Of a DNA stretch of 46,955 nt, positions 1-10,044 are shown one piece after another; the stretch's first letter is position 1, and each line of letters opens with the position of its first letter. Source of the DNA: Bacteroidota bacterium (GTDB taxonomy: Bacteria; Bacteroidota; Ignavibacteria; Ignavibacteriales; Ignavibacteriaceae). The notes below the pieces were generated by a model. It was not told the origin of the DNA and did not search any database. It saw only the letters and a list, made by a program, of their open reading frames with translations. The translations under genes and the position numbers were made by a program. The stretch is taken from assembly GCA_021815365.1 (NCBI GenBank), contig JAKAGZ010000018.1, positions 1 through 46,955 on the forward strand, given 5' to 3'.

Positions 1-523
1 GGAAAGTAGAATTTTACTGCGAGCAGGAAAATAAAGAAATGACAAAAGATTTCTACTCCCCGTTGGGGAAGGGGAATTAAGTACAGCTCCCTGTTTACGA
101 AAAAGTATTTCACAACAACCCCTGAAAATTTTGAAAAAAGTTTTAGCTTTTATTTTTATATGTACTTTCAAGAGAAATTGTATTACACCCCCCTAAACGC
201 AATACCTGTGCCAGCCCAAAAAGTTGTAGTTATGATAAATAAGCTAATAGTACTTTATTGAAGGATGTAATTGTTACTGATAACACGTGCAAAAATTACC
301 TTTTTGTAAAAAAATTTTACTCTTTTTAATAAAAAACTTGAAATTTAAGCGATAAATAAATCTTTTCAGGAAAATTTCTGTCTGAATTGCTTTAAGTACT
401 CAGATAAAGAACATAAAAACAAAAGTAAACTGTGGGAAATGAACTAAATTACTTTCTTGTCAGCCACAGATTAAGAATCTGTTCCTTTAGTAATTGCTGT
501 GAGAAAAATAAAGAAGTGATAAA
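1..523. other. Non-coding stretch at the window edge
   Basis: No convincing gene is visible here. Any gene on the left would end at or before the first few bases. A short hairpin lies at 57-69 (TCCCC-GTT-GGGGA), and a perfect 7-bp hairpin at 466-482 (ACAGATT-AAG-AATCTGT) lies about 40 bases past the stop codon of the minus-strand barrel gene. The second could help end that transcript, but it has no U-tract, so I do not call it a terminator. Confidence 0.5.
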
Positions 524-1945
524 TTAAAACTTCCAGCGTGAGCCGAGAGCAACTGAGATTTGTTTACCTTTATTTGCTGCTACCAGACTTTCCATATTCG
601 AAGTTGCAAAGTTAAATTCTACGATACCGGCATCCATTCCTAAACCTAAAGCCCAGTTAAATCCTGCTTCACCGCCTAACGAAATTCCTGACCTGACATA
701 AGGGAGCCACCTCATCGGTTTCCATTCAGTTCCGAGAGAGAAGCGGGGCTTGGTGCTGTTGCCCGGCATATCATTAAAGCCCTGGTTATAATCGAATGCT
801 AAAAGAAGGCTGCCGGAATCATCGTTTTGCTGCCCTAAGAAATAATGTGATATTCCAAAACGGAAAGCAGTTGCAAGCTGTGTCGAAAATCCATCTATCC
901 TTTTTCCCTTTCCGGTAATTTGATCTTTCAGCGAATCGCGCTGGGCTTGATTAGTAGGGTCATCAAAATAAATGTTACCATAACCGGTAAACTCGGCAGT
1001 GTTCACATCCCAATTAATTTTTCCTATATCTGTAACAGCTAACGAAACATTCCACTCGTTGGCAATCATTGTGCTTATTCCAAAATCAAACCCTACTCCT
1101 TTCCCGGCGGGGCTTGGAAACGGTCCCATATTTCTTTGAGCGCTTTGTTTCAATGAATCGGAATCGAAGCTGTACTTAAAACCAAAGTCCTGTGAAAATG
1201 CAGACAACGCCCGAAGGTCTGATGTTCCTGTGATCTGGTTTTTATCTCCCGCTTGGAATGAAGTGTTGACCCTGTCTGTCCCTGCATAAGAAAATCCCTG
1301 CACGAGCTTAATTGAAAAACCGGCTGCAAATTTTGAAAAGAGACCGGGTAAGAAACCGGTCAGATCTCTGGCGTAAGTGAGAGAATAATTTCTTATCCAC
1401 CAGCTTTTTACGTTTGAGTCGTTTAAGCTGTAGGTTTTATTATTTGTATTTCCATTTAATCCGATATCAATAAGAGCTTGCGGGAAATTAATCCGCGCCC
1501 CTGCATAATCACTAATTGAAATTCCAAAAGCTCCGGCGCCGGTGGTTAAACTTAATGAAACCAACCCGACTTTTGCATCAGCAAAAATAAATCCTCCATT
1601 GCTGAATAAGTCATTAAATCTAGTTTTATCTTCGGGGGTCAGGATTCTGCTTTGTCCATTCACTCCACCGAAAAAATAATTAATATCATCAATGGTCAGA
1701 AAATTTGTGCCTGTTTTAACAGAAATATCAGGCAATGGTAAAACGGTGTTAAGGTTGAAACTATATTTTTCATTGCCCAAAAGATTTGCAGGGTTAATAC
1801 CGATAGCAAAAACCCCCTGTGCAGTTGTGTTATATGTTTTTGCCATTCCCATGCTTCTTGCATCAACAGAACCAAGCGAGCCGGACTGAGCTTTTATGGC
1901 AGCAGAAAAAATTATAATTATAAATATGACCTTAATGATTTTCAT
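524..1945 (-). CDS. Outer-membrane beta-barrel protein, DUF5723/PorV-like
   Basis: Predicted 473-residue outer-membrane barrel. An N-terminal signal peptide (about residues 1-19, ending SAAIKAQ) is followed by a motif ARSMGMAKTYNTTAQGV and then GINPANLL, the opening seen in Bacteroidota barrels of the DUF5723/PorV-like type. The rest is rich in alternating Gly/aromatic strands, and the protein ends in Phe, as expected for a substrate of the BAM machinery. It starts 11 bases after the stop of the upstream lipoprotein gene, so the two probably form an operon and may act together in the envelope. The substrate or partner is not visible. The family name is from motif recall only; the barrel call is more secure. 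Confidence 0.7.
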   Translation of the reverse strand: MKIIKVIFIIIIFSAAIKAQSGSLGSVDARSMGMAKTYNTTAQGVFAIGINPANLLGNEKYSFNLNTVLPLPDISVKTGTNFLTIDDINYFFGGVNGQSRILTPEDKTRFNDLFSNGGFIFADAKVGLVSLSLTTGAGAFGISISDYAGARINFPQALIDIGLNGNTNNKTYSLNDSNVKSWWIRNYSLTYARDLTGFLPGLFSKFAAGFSIKLVQGFSYAGTDRVNTSFQAGDKNQITGTSDLRALSAFSQDFGFKYSFDSDSLKQSAQRNMGPFPSPAGKGVGFDFGISTMIANEWNVSLAVTDIGKINWDVNTAEFTGYGNIYFDDPTNQAQRDSLKDQITGKGKRIDGFSTQLATAFRFGISHYFLGQQNDDSGSLLLAFDYNQGFNDMPGNSTKPRFSLGTEWKPMRWLPYVRSGISLGGEAGFNWALGLGMDAGIVEFNFATSNMESLVAANKGKQISVALGSRWKF

Positions 1946-1956
1946 TTTTTCTTTTC

Positions 1957-4005
1957 TCAGGGTTCAATTTTATAAGTTGCAGATCCGTAGATCCTGATGC
2001 TGAACGGATTGCTGGTTTTGAATTTCACCGCCTGGTTATTTGTCCCGGAAGTATTAAAGCTGATATTACTTATTAATTTATGACCATTTAAAAATTTATT
2101 TATTTCATCCTGGTTCAGTTCGATTACAATTTTATTTGAACTTGCTGTGGTTACATCGCCATTTGCGTCAACAGATGCAGCAGGTATTGTTACGGCTGAA
2201 GGGTTTGGCGCACGGTTCGGAGGCAGATCCATCAGAAAAACACCGGCAGAATCATAAACCTTGCCGGAAAATGAAAACCCTGCAGGCACTCCGTTTGAAA
2301 GTTCGATAGTCAGAGAAAACTTACCGATCTTATCTTTCTTATTACGAACGTCCTGATCAAAATTAAGGTCAGTAGTATCTGAAAAAGTTCCGCCGCTTAT
2401 TCCAAGCTTTAGCGGTATTTCAACTACTGCGTTTCCGTAAATTGAATCTGTACTTGAAACACTTCCAACAATATAATTGGGGTTAGCAACTCCGTCGCCC
2501 TCTACAGTAAGTGAGTCAGGCAGTTTCCCTGTAAAGCTGTTAAGAAAATTTTTGAACTGAACCGGATCAAGTGTAATAGTGTTTTCACCCTGACCAAGTA
2601 CGGTGTAAGGAATAGCCATCGTTTTTGTTTGCGTCCCATTTTTCCCGGTGATCTTCCCGGAATATCCAACCTGAATACCTGTGGACTGCTTCAGCTTGAT
2701 CTGAACATTTGCATCTTCAATATTTATCTGGTTAAGAGAGTATTTATTTTGAGCATCTCCCAGACCCATGCTGAAAGTTCTTTTATCAACATTAACATGG
2801 GTAGGTTTTATCTGACCGGAAAAACTTTGAACAATAATTCCGGAGAGGTTAGCGACTGCGCGGACAAAATCTGTTTTGGTTAAAGTAACTACACCGTTCG
2901 ATGCTAAAGTCTGAACTGTTACATCATAAGGCAATTGGTTTGTGAGATTGTTGCCAGGACCTCTGAAAGAATATCCTGCCAGTGAAGAAATATTAATTAC
3001 TTTGTTTTGCTGCTTACGTCCTAATGTCGTGTTAATGCTGAATTCCTTTCCATTTGCATCATACATATTGTGAATGACGACATTTGTAGTTAAAGATATA
3101 TCAAGTCCGTTTGATATCGTCAAACTTAACTGCCCGTCTTTTAAAACTGCATTCTGTATTTTTGTGGAGTCATCAATCGTAAAAGAACCATTAAAATTAA
3201 ATGGTGCCTGCGGCGGCAGGTCTGCAGTTACCTGGTAAATTGTAAAATTTTCTATGCTTGCCGTAATTCCAATACCAGCATCCTGAGCTAAAGTAACCGG
3301 CTGACCGCCGCTTCCGCTCGATGAAACAAAAGCAGTAAGAGTAAGGTTTTGCTTCACAGTTTTTTCTGCGATTGTATAATTTTTAGTCACGCTTTGACCC
3401 GGTCCGATAAACACAGAGGAGTTATCCTGAAATATAACCGAGTTATCACTAGTATTTTTAATAGTAAAGCCAGAGAGGGTTGCATCTACCGGCATTTTAT
3501 TCTGATAAGTTATTTTGATTGTAGCGGTACTAAACAGCGCCGATTGGAACTGAGTAATAGTTTCAAATGATTTTGAGACCTGTGTAGCAGGAATTGGAGG
3601 AACTATTATTGTGCTGCCCGGTGTTAATGCAGGATTAAGATCAGTCGAAGAAATACTTGCATGAACAGGGGTTGGACTATTAATAGTTACTGAATCTAAT
3701 TTTACCGAAGCGTCAGTTGAAAAAGGATCCATTGTCAGGTTATTGCCAACAGTTACCGCATCTATAGTTTTTGTATTGCTGAAATAAAGCAAACCAAGTC
3801 TTGCAGGGTCCTTGTACGACTTGACCATAGTAGAATCATTTTTAATCGCATCCTGAAGAGTATAACTGCGGTTATAAACAGGAACATTAAGATCAACGTT
3901 CCATGTAGGCATCACAAGTTTGCTTGGGAAATCTGCACAGCCTGAATAGAAGAAAAAGGTTATCAGCGCTGCAAGGTAAAGGGGCTTTTTGACTGCTTTG
4001 TACAT
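1957..4005 (-). CDS. Large putative lipoprotein of unknown function
   Basis: I do not recognise the family. The protein has about 682 residues and begins with a lipoprotein signal: a hydrophobic run followed by the lipobox FYSGC, with the lipidated Cys about 23 residues from the start. I chose the ATG at 4005; a TTG at 4014 in the same frame is possible but would only lengthen the signal region. The mature part is rich in Ser, Thr, Asn and Val with many short beta-strand-like stretches, suggesting repeated beta-sandwich domains, and contains few charged catalytic-looking motifs. It is the first gene of a probable operon with the outer-membrane barrel downstream and diverges from glnE. A structural or assembly role at the outer membrane is an inference from this pairing. 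Confidence 0.65.
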   Translation of the reverse strand: MYKAVKKPLYLAALITFFFYSGCADFPSKLVMPTWNVDLNVPVYNRSYTLQDAIKNDSTMVKSYKDPARLGLLYFSNTKTIDAVTVGNNLTMDPFSTDASVKLDSVTINSPTPVHASISSTDLNPALTPGSTIIVPPIPATQVSKSFETITQFQSALFSTATIKITYQNKMPVDATLSGFTIKNTSDNSVIFQDNSSVFIGPGQSVTKNYTIAEKTVKQNLTLTAFVSSSGSGGQPVTLAQDAGIGITASIENFTIYQVTADLPPQAPFNFNGSFTIDDSTKIQNAVLKDGQLSLTISNGLDISLTTNVVIHNMYDANGKEFSINTTLGRKQQNKVINISSLAGYSFRGPGNNLTNQLPYDVTVQTLASNGVVTLTKTDFVRAVANLSGIIVQSFSGQIKPTHVNVDKRTFSMGLGDAQNKYSLNQINIEDANVQIKLKQSTGIQVGYSGKITGKNGTQTKTMAIPYTVLGQGENTITLDPVQFKNFLNSFTGKLPDSLTVEGDGVANPNYIVGSVSSTDSIYGNAVVEIPLKLGISGGTFSDTTDLNFDQDVRNKKDKIGKFSLTIELSNGVPAGFSFSGKVYDSAGVFLMDLPPNRAPNPSAVTIPAASVDANGDVTTASSNKIVIELNQDEINKFLNGHKLISNISFNTSGTNNQAVKFKTSNPFSIRIYGSATYKIEP

Positions 4006-4145
4006 TAAGTCCAAAATTTATTATGAGAAATATGTGTAATAATTATTTCAGAAACAACAACCCGGATTTAATTCTAAGTTTAGCAGGCTAACTATATACG
4101 CTTTAATTTATTAGATTTCGTAATAAAATTTCACAACCTAAAAGA

Positions 4146-7025
4146 TTGAAAAGAAAAGTTAAAAATCATTCCGCAGAAAGAGGTACAAAAGACTTTGTAA
4201 ATAGTATAGTCGAAATTTCCGGCGGATATTTTACAACAGTTCAGCTCGATGAACTCTTTGAATTAATAGAAACAGAAAAACAGAAATTTTATTCCGACTC
4301 CTCTTCTGAAAATAACTTGCTTAGAATAGTGCAGGGGATGTACAATAAGAGGACATTTTTGGAAGAATGTATCAGATACCCGCACTACGTTGAAATAATT
4401 ACAGCAATTTCAACTCATAGCAACTACTTAACGGATATATTGGTCAGAAACCCTGAGTTGTTCTACTGGGTAGTAAACCCTTCAACACTGAAATTAAAAT
4501 TGGATATAAGGATTTTTTCAGGATCGCTCACTAAAATGCTGCAGTCATACAACTCTTTCCCGGCAAGAGTAAACGCTTTACGGCTGGTGAAAAGGAAGGA
4601 GATTTTGAGAATCGGTTTGAAAGATATACTCGGAATGGAAAATTTAAAAACGGTGACTGAAGAATTATCAATCCTCGCAAAGGGCATAACCTCAAATCTT
4701 TTTAACACCTGTTACAATGAAATCATAAAGAAATATAGTATTCAAAAACCGGGCAGTAAATATTGTCTCATCGCACTTGGAAAACTCGGCGGAAATGAAC
4801 TGAACTACAGCTCGGACATTGACCTGATGATCTTTTATGACAAGAACACTAAAGTCAGTGAAAAAAAAGATTACCACGAATTTCTCACCGAGGTCATCCG
4901 ATTATTTATTCAGTCTGCTGCTTCAATAACAGATGCAGGATTTATTTACCGTGTTGATTTCAGACTCCGCCCTGATGGAAAAAATTCATCTTTATGCAAT
5001 TCATCTTCAAGCTATTTAAATTATTATGAAAGCAGAGGAGAAGACTGGGAAAGGCAAATGCTGATAAAGGCAGATTTCGTTTGTGGAGACAAAACTCTTT
5101 ATAATAATTTTTTCCAATACCTCTCACCTTTCATTTATCCGGCTACATTCTCGATCTCTCCTTTAGAACAGATAAGAAGCCTGAAATCAGATATTGAAAA
5201 TAATTTAAGAAATGACGAGAACATCAAACTAAACCAGGGCGGAATAAGAGACATAGAGTTTTCAGTTCAGGCGTTACAGTTATTGAATGGGGGAAAATTT
5301 AAAGAGATAAGATCGCCAAATACTTTAGAAGCAATCGGGAAATTGGAAGAGAACAAATTACTTTCCTCTGCTGAAGCTGAAGCACTTATTAATGCTTATA
5401 CATTCTACAGAAAGACAGAGCATTATCTTCAATTGATGAACAATACACAGACTCACATTATTCCTGAAGATACTGCAATGCTCAACAAACTCAGTTCCTA
5501 TTTAGGCTTTAACAGCATTTCCGCCTTTCGTAAAAAATTATTCGAGCACAGGAATTCTGTTTTAAATATTTACAAATCTATAACCGGGGAGAAGGCACTT
5601 AAGATAAATACAAACCAGCCAGCCCGCACACCGGGACCTCTGAGTCAACCCAAAGAGAACAGAACGGAAAAATATATCAGGTTTAACAACAAGTCTAAAG
5701 CTGTAACAGACCTGGATTACCTCAGAGGCGGGAAGGGGCTGCTCGGGCAGAAACAATTTGATAAAAAATCCATCGCTGCTTTTCAAAAAATAGAACACGA
5801 TTTGTTCACTTACCTGGCTGAATCTCAAAACCCTGACCTGGTGCTTCAGAATTTTGTAAGAGTTATGAGAAATGTGGAATTTCCTTCAATATGGTACGCA
5901 GAATTTTTAGATAAGAATTTCTTCAAATCTTTTCTGACGATCTGTGAATATTCACAAAGGTCTATTGACCTTTTTTCAGAGGATAAAGATTTAAGAGAAG
6001 ACTTCCTGACAAGGAAAGTATTCGAAAGGTTGAGTAAAGAAAAACGAAAGACCCTTAACACAAAGAAATTCCTTTTTTCACTGCTCTGCCAGTTCACATT
6101 AAAAATAATTCATCCGGATAAAGTGCCGGAGCTAATGAAATATTTTTTTGCTGAGAAGATCAAAATATATTCAGACGACATTATTTCTTTCAGACTGCAG
6201 GACTATTTTATTGCATCGCTGGGAAGCTTTGGCTCCGGTGAAATGAACTTTGCTTCAGATATTGATTTAATATTTGTAGTAAGCAATATTGATGCTTCGA
6301 ACAGGATTGAAAATGAGTTTCAATCTTTTCTTTTAAAATTAAAAAAAGAGTTTTATCCGTTTGAAGTTGACTGCAGGCTGCGCCCCGAAGGTAAAAGCAG
6401 CCAGCTTGTGTGGGAATTGTCTTCTTACAGAGAATACCTTGAGAAACGTGCAAGGACGTGGGAACTGCAGTCATTATGCAAATTAAACTTTATCTCCGGA
6501 AGCAAAACACTGTTTAACAGGTTTTCAAAAGCTGTAAAGGAGGAGGTTGCTGATGCAAAAAGACAGGAATTAAAAAAAGATATTCTGGAGATGAGAAAAA
6601 AATTATACCCCCAGCATATTTCAGGTTTATCAGAAGTATTTAATTTTAAAAAAAGCAGGGGTGGAGTTACAGATATTGAATTTGTCCTGCAATTTCTTTT
6701 ACTGTCGGATCCAGGGCGTTTTTCTTCATTAAAAGGCAAAAGGGACAAACAAATAATTGAAAAGCTCTCCGGTGAATTTAATTTACTTCGCAGGCACAAA
6801 AACAATCTAATTGAAGGCTGCGGCTTTTTGAAAGAGCTTGAGATGGTCAATCAAAATATTTTCAACGTAAACAGCCGCCTGCTGGTTATTGAAAAAGAGA
6901 AGATGAAGCCGGTACTTTCATTTTTAGGTTTTCATAAGCTGGAAGATTTCAGAAAGCATTTATCGGGAATTATTAAATTGAATCAGACTTTATTCCAAAA
7001 ACTTATTCCAGATAACAAGCAATGA
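4146..7025 (+). CDS. glnE: Glutamine synthetase adenylyltransferase/deadenylase
   Basis: Bifunctional enzyme that adds and removes AMP on glutamine synthetase in response to nitrogen status. It has 959 residues, close to the usual 940-950. Two nucleotidyltransferase halves are visible: the first with LGKLGGNELNYSSDIDL at about 210-226 and GGIRDIEF; the second with GSFGSGEMNFASDIDL at about 692-708 and GGVTDIEF. The catalytic DxD is kept in both, but the usual GKLGG of the C-terminal half reads GSFGS. A poorly conserved Pro-rich linker lies at about 485-515. The start is TTG: an in-frame stop lies about 40 bases upstream with no ATG between, and the first internal ATG would remove conserved sequence. 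It overlaps the next gene by four bases (ATGA). No GlnB or glutamine synthetase gene is in the window. Confidence 0.9.
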   Translation: MKRKVKNHSAERGTKDFVNSIVEISGGYFTTVQLDELFELIETEKQKFYSDSSSENNLLRIVQGMYNKRTFLEECIRYPHYVEIITAISTHSNYLTDILVRNPELFYWVVNPSTLKLKLDIRIFSGSLTKMLQSYNSFPARVNALRLVKRKEILRIGLKDILGMENLKTVTEELSILAKGITSNLFNTCYNEIIKKYSIQKPGSKYCLIALGKLGGNELNYSSDIDLMIFYDKNTKVSEKKDYHEFLTEVIRLFIQSAASITDAGFIYRVDFRLRPDGKNSSLCNSSSSYLNYYESRGEDWERQMLIKADFVCGDKTLYNNFFQYLSPFIYPATFSISPLEQIRSLKSDIENNLRNDENIKLNQGGIRDIEFSVQALQLLNGGKFKEIRSPNTLEAIGKLEENKLLSSAEAEALINAYTFYRKTEHYLQLMNNTQTHIIPEDTAMLNKLSSYLGFNSISAFRKKLFEHRNSVLNIYKSITGEKALKINTNQPARTPGPLSQPKENRTEKYIRFNNKSKAVTDLDYLRGGKGLLGQKQFDKKSIAAFQKIEHDLFTYLAESQNPDLVLQNFVRVMRNVEFPSIWYAEFLDKNFFKSFLTICEYSQRSIDLFSEDKDLREDFLTRKVFERLSKEKRKTLNTKKFLFSLLCQFTLKIIHPDKVPELMKYFFAEKIKIYSDDIISFRLQDYFIASLGSFGSGEMNFASDIDLIFVVSNIDASNRIENEFQSFLLKLKKEFYPFEVDCRLRPEGKSSQLVWELSSYREYLEKRARTWELQSLCKLNFISGSKTLFNRFSKAVKEEVADAKRQELKKDILEMRKKLYPQHISGLSEVFNFKKSRGGVTDIEFVLQFLLLSDPGRFSSLKGKRDKQIIEKLSGEFNLLRRHKNNLIEGCGFLKELEMVNQNIFNVNSRLLVIEKEKMKPVLSFLGFHKLEDFRKHLSGIIKLNQTLFQKLIPDNKQ

Positions 7026-8953
7026 ATTTTGTCAAAAAACATTTTGCTTCATTAACAGCCTTATTTGTTTTTATTTTTTACCTGGTAACACTTGCACCTT
7101 CTGTTGTCGAGATTGATTCGGGAGAACTTGCTGCAGTACAAACTACGCTGGGCATAGCCCATCCCACCGGTTATCCTCTTTTTACAATAGTGGGCTATCT
7201 CTATTCATTACTCCCTTTACCTTTTAGTAAAATTTATCAGCTTAATATTCTTGCTGCATTATGGTGCAGCATGGCTACCGGAGTTTTCGTATTCACTTCA
7301 AAATTTTTGCTTGATAATATCAGCAGCATTAGTCCAAAAGTTGTGCGGGAGAAACCAGCAAAAAATAAAATCAATATTAAAAAAGAAAGCAGAGAGACAA
7401 TTCCTGAAGAAAAAAAAATCCTTGCCTCTGTTTCTGGGGGATTGATCTTAGCATTCAGTAAAACCTTCTGGATGCAAAGCACATCTGTTGAAGTTTACTC
7501 ACTGCATATTTTTTTAATTTTGCTGGTAATATTTTTCCTGCTGAAAGGTTATTTGCACCAGCATAATCAGAATGAAAGATTTTTAAGTACACCGTGGATA
7601 TTTTTTGCCGCGGCATTAGCATTAAGCTTTTCTAACCACATGACAACCATACTGATACTACCCGGTGCGGCTTATCTTTATTTCAGCAAGTATAAATTCA
7701 ATAAAAAAAGTTTTGTACAGATTGGCTTGATGCTTTTGATATTCATTCCGATCCTGTTCCTGTTATACGCATATCTTCCTATAAGAGCTTCTCAGAATCC
7801 GGTAATGAACTGGGGAAATCCTGTTGACCTTGAAAGGATTATAAGGCACGTATCGGGAAAGCAATACCAGGTCTGGCTTTTTTCATCAACAGAATCTGCA
7901 AAGAAACAGTTTCTTTATTTCATTAACGAACTCCCCGCTGAATTTACGCTCGGTCTGTTTATAATACTGATCGGACTGGTTGCAGCGTACAAACTTTCAA
8001 AAAAATTATTCATCTTTTTAATGATCACTTTTTTATCAACCGTTTTATACTCTATTAACTATGACATAAATGATATCGCTTCATATTTCCTCCTGGCATA
8101 CATCGCATTATCATACTTTGCGGTGTTCGGGTCATTTGTAATCTTAAGAGAATTCAGATATAAAAATCACTCATATATATTCCCTGTCTTCTTTATTACT
8201 TTCATTCTGCTTACGCACATTTATATCACATACGCTGACGTTAATCAAAGAGATAATTACGCTTTCAAAGATTACACGAAAGCTTTAATTAACAGCACGG
8301 ATAAAAATTCCATTATACTCAGCTACCAGTGGGATTACTTTGTTTCGCCCTCATATTATTTCCAGTTAGTTGAAAATTACAGGACAGATGTTACAATTGT
8401 TGATAAAGAATTATTAAGGCGCTCCTGGTATTATCATCAGCTTCAGACAAATCATCCGAAACTTTTTTCAGCGATGCAGCCTGAGGTAAATGATTTCCTG
8501 GCAGCAGTTGCTCCTTTTGAAAAAGGCGAAAACTTTAACTCTCAAATTATTGAAAACGCTTATCAGACTTTAATGACTAAATTAGTTTCAACGAACATTG
8601 ACCAGCATAGTTTCTATATCGGGCCGGAACTTTTTGAAAATGAAATGCAAAGAGGACAATTTAAATTGCCAGCCGGCTATACAATTGTTCCTGAGCTTTT
8701 TCTTTTCAAGGTTATAAAAGGAAATGATTACGTTCCTGCCCCTGACCCTGATTTCAAACTCAGGCTGCCAAAGCACAAAGACATTTATATAAAAATGATG
8801 GAAAATATTCTCGGCTCGATGCTGACAAGAAGAGCGCTTTATGAAATGCAGTTTGATAAAATTGATCGTGCAAAAATTTTTATAAGAAAAATAATTTCTG
8901 ACCTGCCTGATTATACTTTGCCTAATGGGCTTGCCGATGTTCTGACGAGATGA
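7022..8953 (+). CDS. DUF2723 multi-pass membrane protein (GT117/PMT-like)
   Basis: Integral membrane protein of 643 residues. The N-terminus carries the DUF2723 signature: LAPSVVEIDSGELAAVQ followed by GIAHPTGYPLF, with roughly ten hydrophobic segments through about residue 400 and a soluble C-terminal third. The family is common in Bacteroidota and resembles protein O-mannosyltransferases; a lipid-linked sugar transferase role is proposed for it but is not shown by this sequence. The acidic ID-x-GE motif near residues 30-34 matches the loop 1 acidic position of such enzymes. It is shorter than many Bacteroidota members, which often reach about 1000 residues with TPR tails. It is translationally coupled to glnE by an ATGA overlap and converges with the DUF4837 gene, leaving only three bases between stop codons. 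Confidence 0.82.
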   Translation: MNFVKKHFASLTALFVFIFYLVTLAPSVVEIDSGELAAVQTTLGIAHPTGYPLFTIVGYLYSLLPLPFSKIYQLNILAALWCSMATGVFVFTSKFLLDNISSISPKVVREKPAKNKINIKKESRETIPEEKKILASVSGGLILAFSKTFWMQSTSVEVYSLHIFLILLVIFFLLKGYLHQHNQNERFLSTPWIFFAAALALSFSNHMTTILILPGAAYLYFSKYKFNKKSFVQIGLMLLIFIPILFLLYAYLPIRASQNPVMNWGNPVDLERIIRHVSGKQYQVWLFSSTESAKKQFLYFINELPAEFTLGLFIILIGLVAAYKLSKKLFIFLMITFLSTVLYSINYDINDIASYFLLAYIALSYFAVFGSFVILREFRYKNHSYIFPVFFITFILLTHIYITYADVNQRDNYAFKDYTKALINSTDKNSIILSYQWDYFVSPSYYFQLVENYRTDVTIVDKELLRRSWYYHQLQTNHPKLFSAMQPEVNDFLAAVAPFEKGENFNSQIIENAYQTLMTKLVSTNIDQHSFYIGPELFENEMQRGQFKLPAGYTIVPELFLFKVIKGNDYVPAPDPDFKLRLPKHKDIYIKMMENILGSMLTRRALYEMQFDKIDRAKIFIRKIISDLPDYTLPNGLADVLTR

Positions 8954-8956
8954 TTT

Positions 8957-10042
8957 CTAATTCGCAGCACTAAGCAGGTCTTCTTTCCTGCCGGGTTTTA
9001 TTTCAGCTTCTGTCATAAATGATTGAAGCGTTACATCCATTTGCTGGATCAAATTTCGTTTATAATACTTAGGCGCATAAACTGAGCCATCAATCATGTA
9101 TATGCGGTGTGTTTTGTCATCATAAAAAGTATAGTTTACAAACGGTCCGTCCATTGCCTTTGTATTGAGATCCCACAAGCCTTGAGTTAGTAATGCATAC
9201 CTGTCGTTGAAGTTAGCCTCGCTTGTTGTATAGTAGTCATCAGCAATCACTACATACCCGCCGTTTTTAGTAATGTGGTAATATTTTTTTGTCATTCTGT
9301 CCCGGATGATCCTGACAGAATCAGGATTTAAATATGCGGGTGAGGCGTTATCAATCCAGTGAACAAATATCCATCTCTCAACATCACTTTCAGGTGAACA
9401 TCTCATCCAGACGAAATGATTTACTGAATCATTTACAGCTACTTTAAAATCAGGCTGAACATAAATTATCCAGCCATAATCTTTCAGGAATCGCCCTTCA
9501 ACATTTTTCTGTTCGAAGTGCGAATTATAAAGACTCTCGAACAATCTTTTATCAGAAATTTTTTGATAAGAGTTAAGCAGGTCATCAGCGTTGCGAGATA
9601 TTTTTGAAATTAACTCACGCATCCCCGGCGCAGAAAGAACCATCACAAGTTGATCTTTAGCCCAGAGATTATATTTCCTTACTATCAGGTTGCTGTCTGA
9701 AATTATTTTATTTCTGACTGCATCGTCTATCACATTGTTAATATACCTGGAGGTTTCTGATTTTGAATCGAGAGGCGCAAGGAAAATTAAATTCTTTCTG
9801 TCTTTATAATTATTAATTCTCTCCACAGAAATTCTTTTAACTGTAAATAATTTTTCTGGCTGCGGGGTATTGATTATTCTTTCAAATGTAGAATCAATAA
9901 CAGGTTCGAGAACCGTAAATTCTGCTGAATCTGCAACTACGTAAATTTCATCTTCCGGTCCCTTTGCGGGTTTCATAGGATTGCAGGAAGAAAAAATAAT
10001 TCCTGCAGCGATAAAACAGATCGGCATAAAAATCTTTTTCAT
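8957..10042 (-). CDS. DUF4837 family lipoprotein
   Basis: Protein of about 361 residues beginning MKKIFMPICFIAAG and ending its signal in a lipobox (FSSC), so it is likely lipid-anchored in the envelope. The sequence after the Cys (KGPEDEIYVVAD) and the overall length match DUF4837, a Bacteroidota family of unknown function. I placed the start at 10042: it puts the signal peptide at the N-terminus, leaves two bases after the stop of the upstream kinase-like gene, and is preceded by a GAGG ribosome-binding site inside that gene's end. It is the last gene of the tilS-hpt-ftsH operon. No catalytic motif is visible. Confidence 0.75.
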   Translation of the reverse strand: MKKIFMPICFIAAGIIFSSCNPMKPAKGPEDEIYVVADSAEFTVLEPVIDSTFERIINTPQPEKLFTVKRISVERINNYKDRKNLIFLAPLDSKSETSRYINNVIDDAVRNKIISDSNLIVRKYNLWAKDQLVMVLSAPGMRELISKISRNADDLLNSYQKISDKRLFESLYNSHFEQKNVEGRFLKDYGWIIYVQPDFKVAVNDSVNHFVWMRCSPESDVERWIFVHWIDNASPAYLNPDSVRIIRDRMTKKYYHITKNGGYVVIADDYYTTSEANFNDRYALLTQGLWDLNTKAMDGPFVNYTFYDDKTHRIYMIDGSVYAPKYYKRNLIQQMDVTLQSFMTEAEIKPGRKEDLLSAAN

Positions 10043-10044
10043 AA

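Noticed and set aside
5595-5690. Pro-rich linker of GlnE as a third in-frame repeat insertion
   Set aside because: The DNA is not palindromic and matches none of the repeat families seen here; a poorly conserved linker between the two halves is normal.
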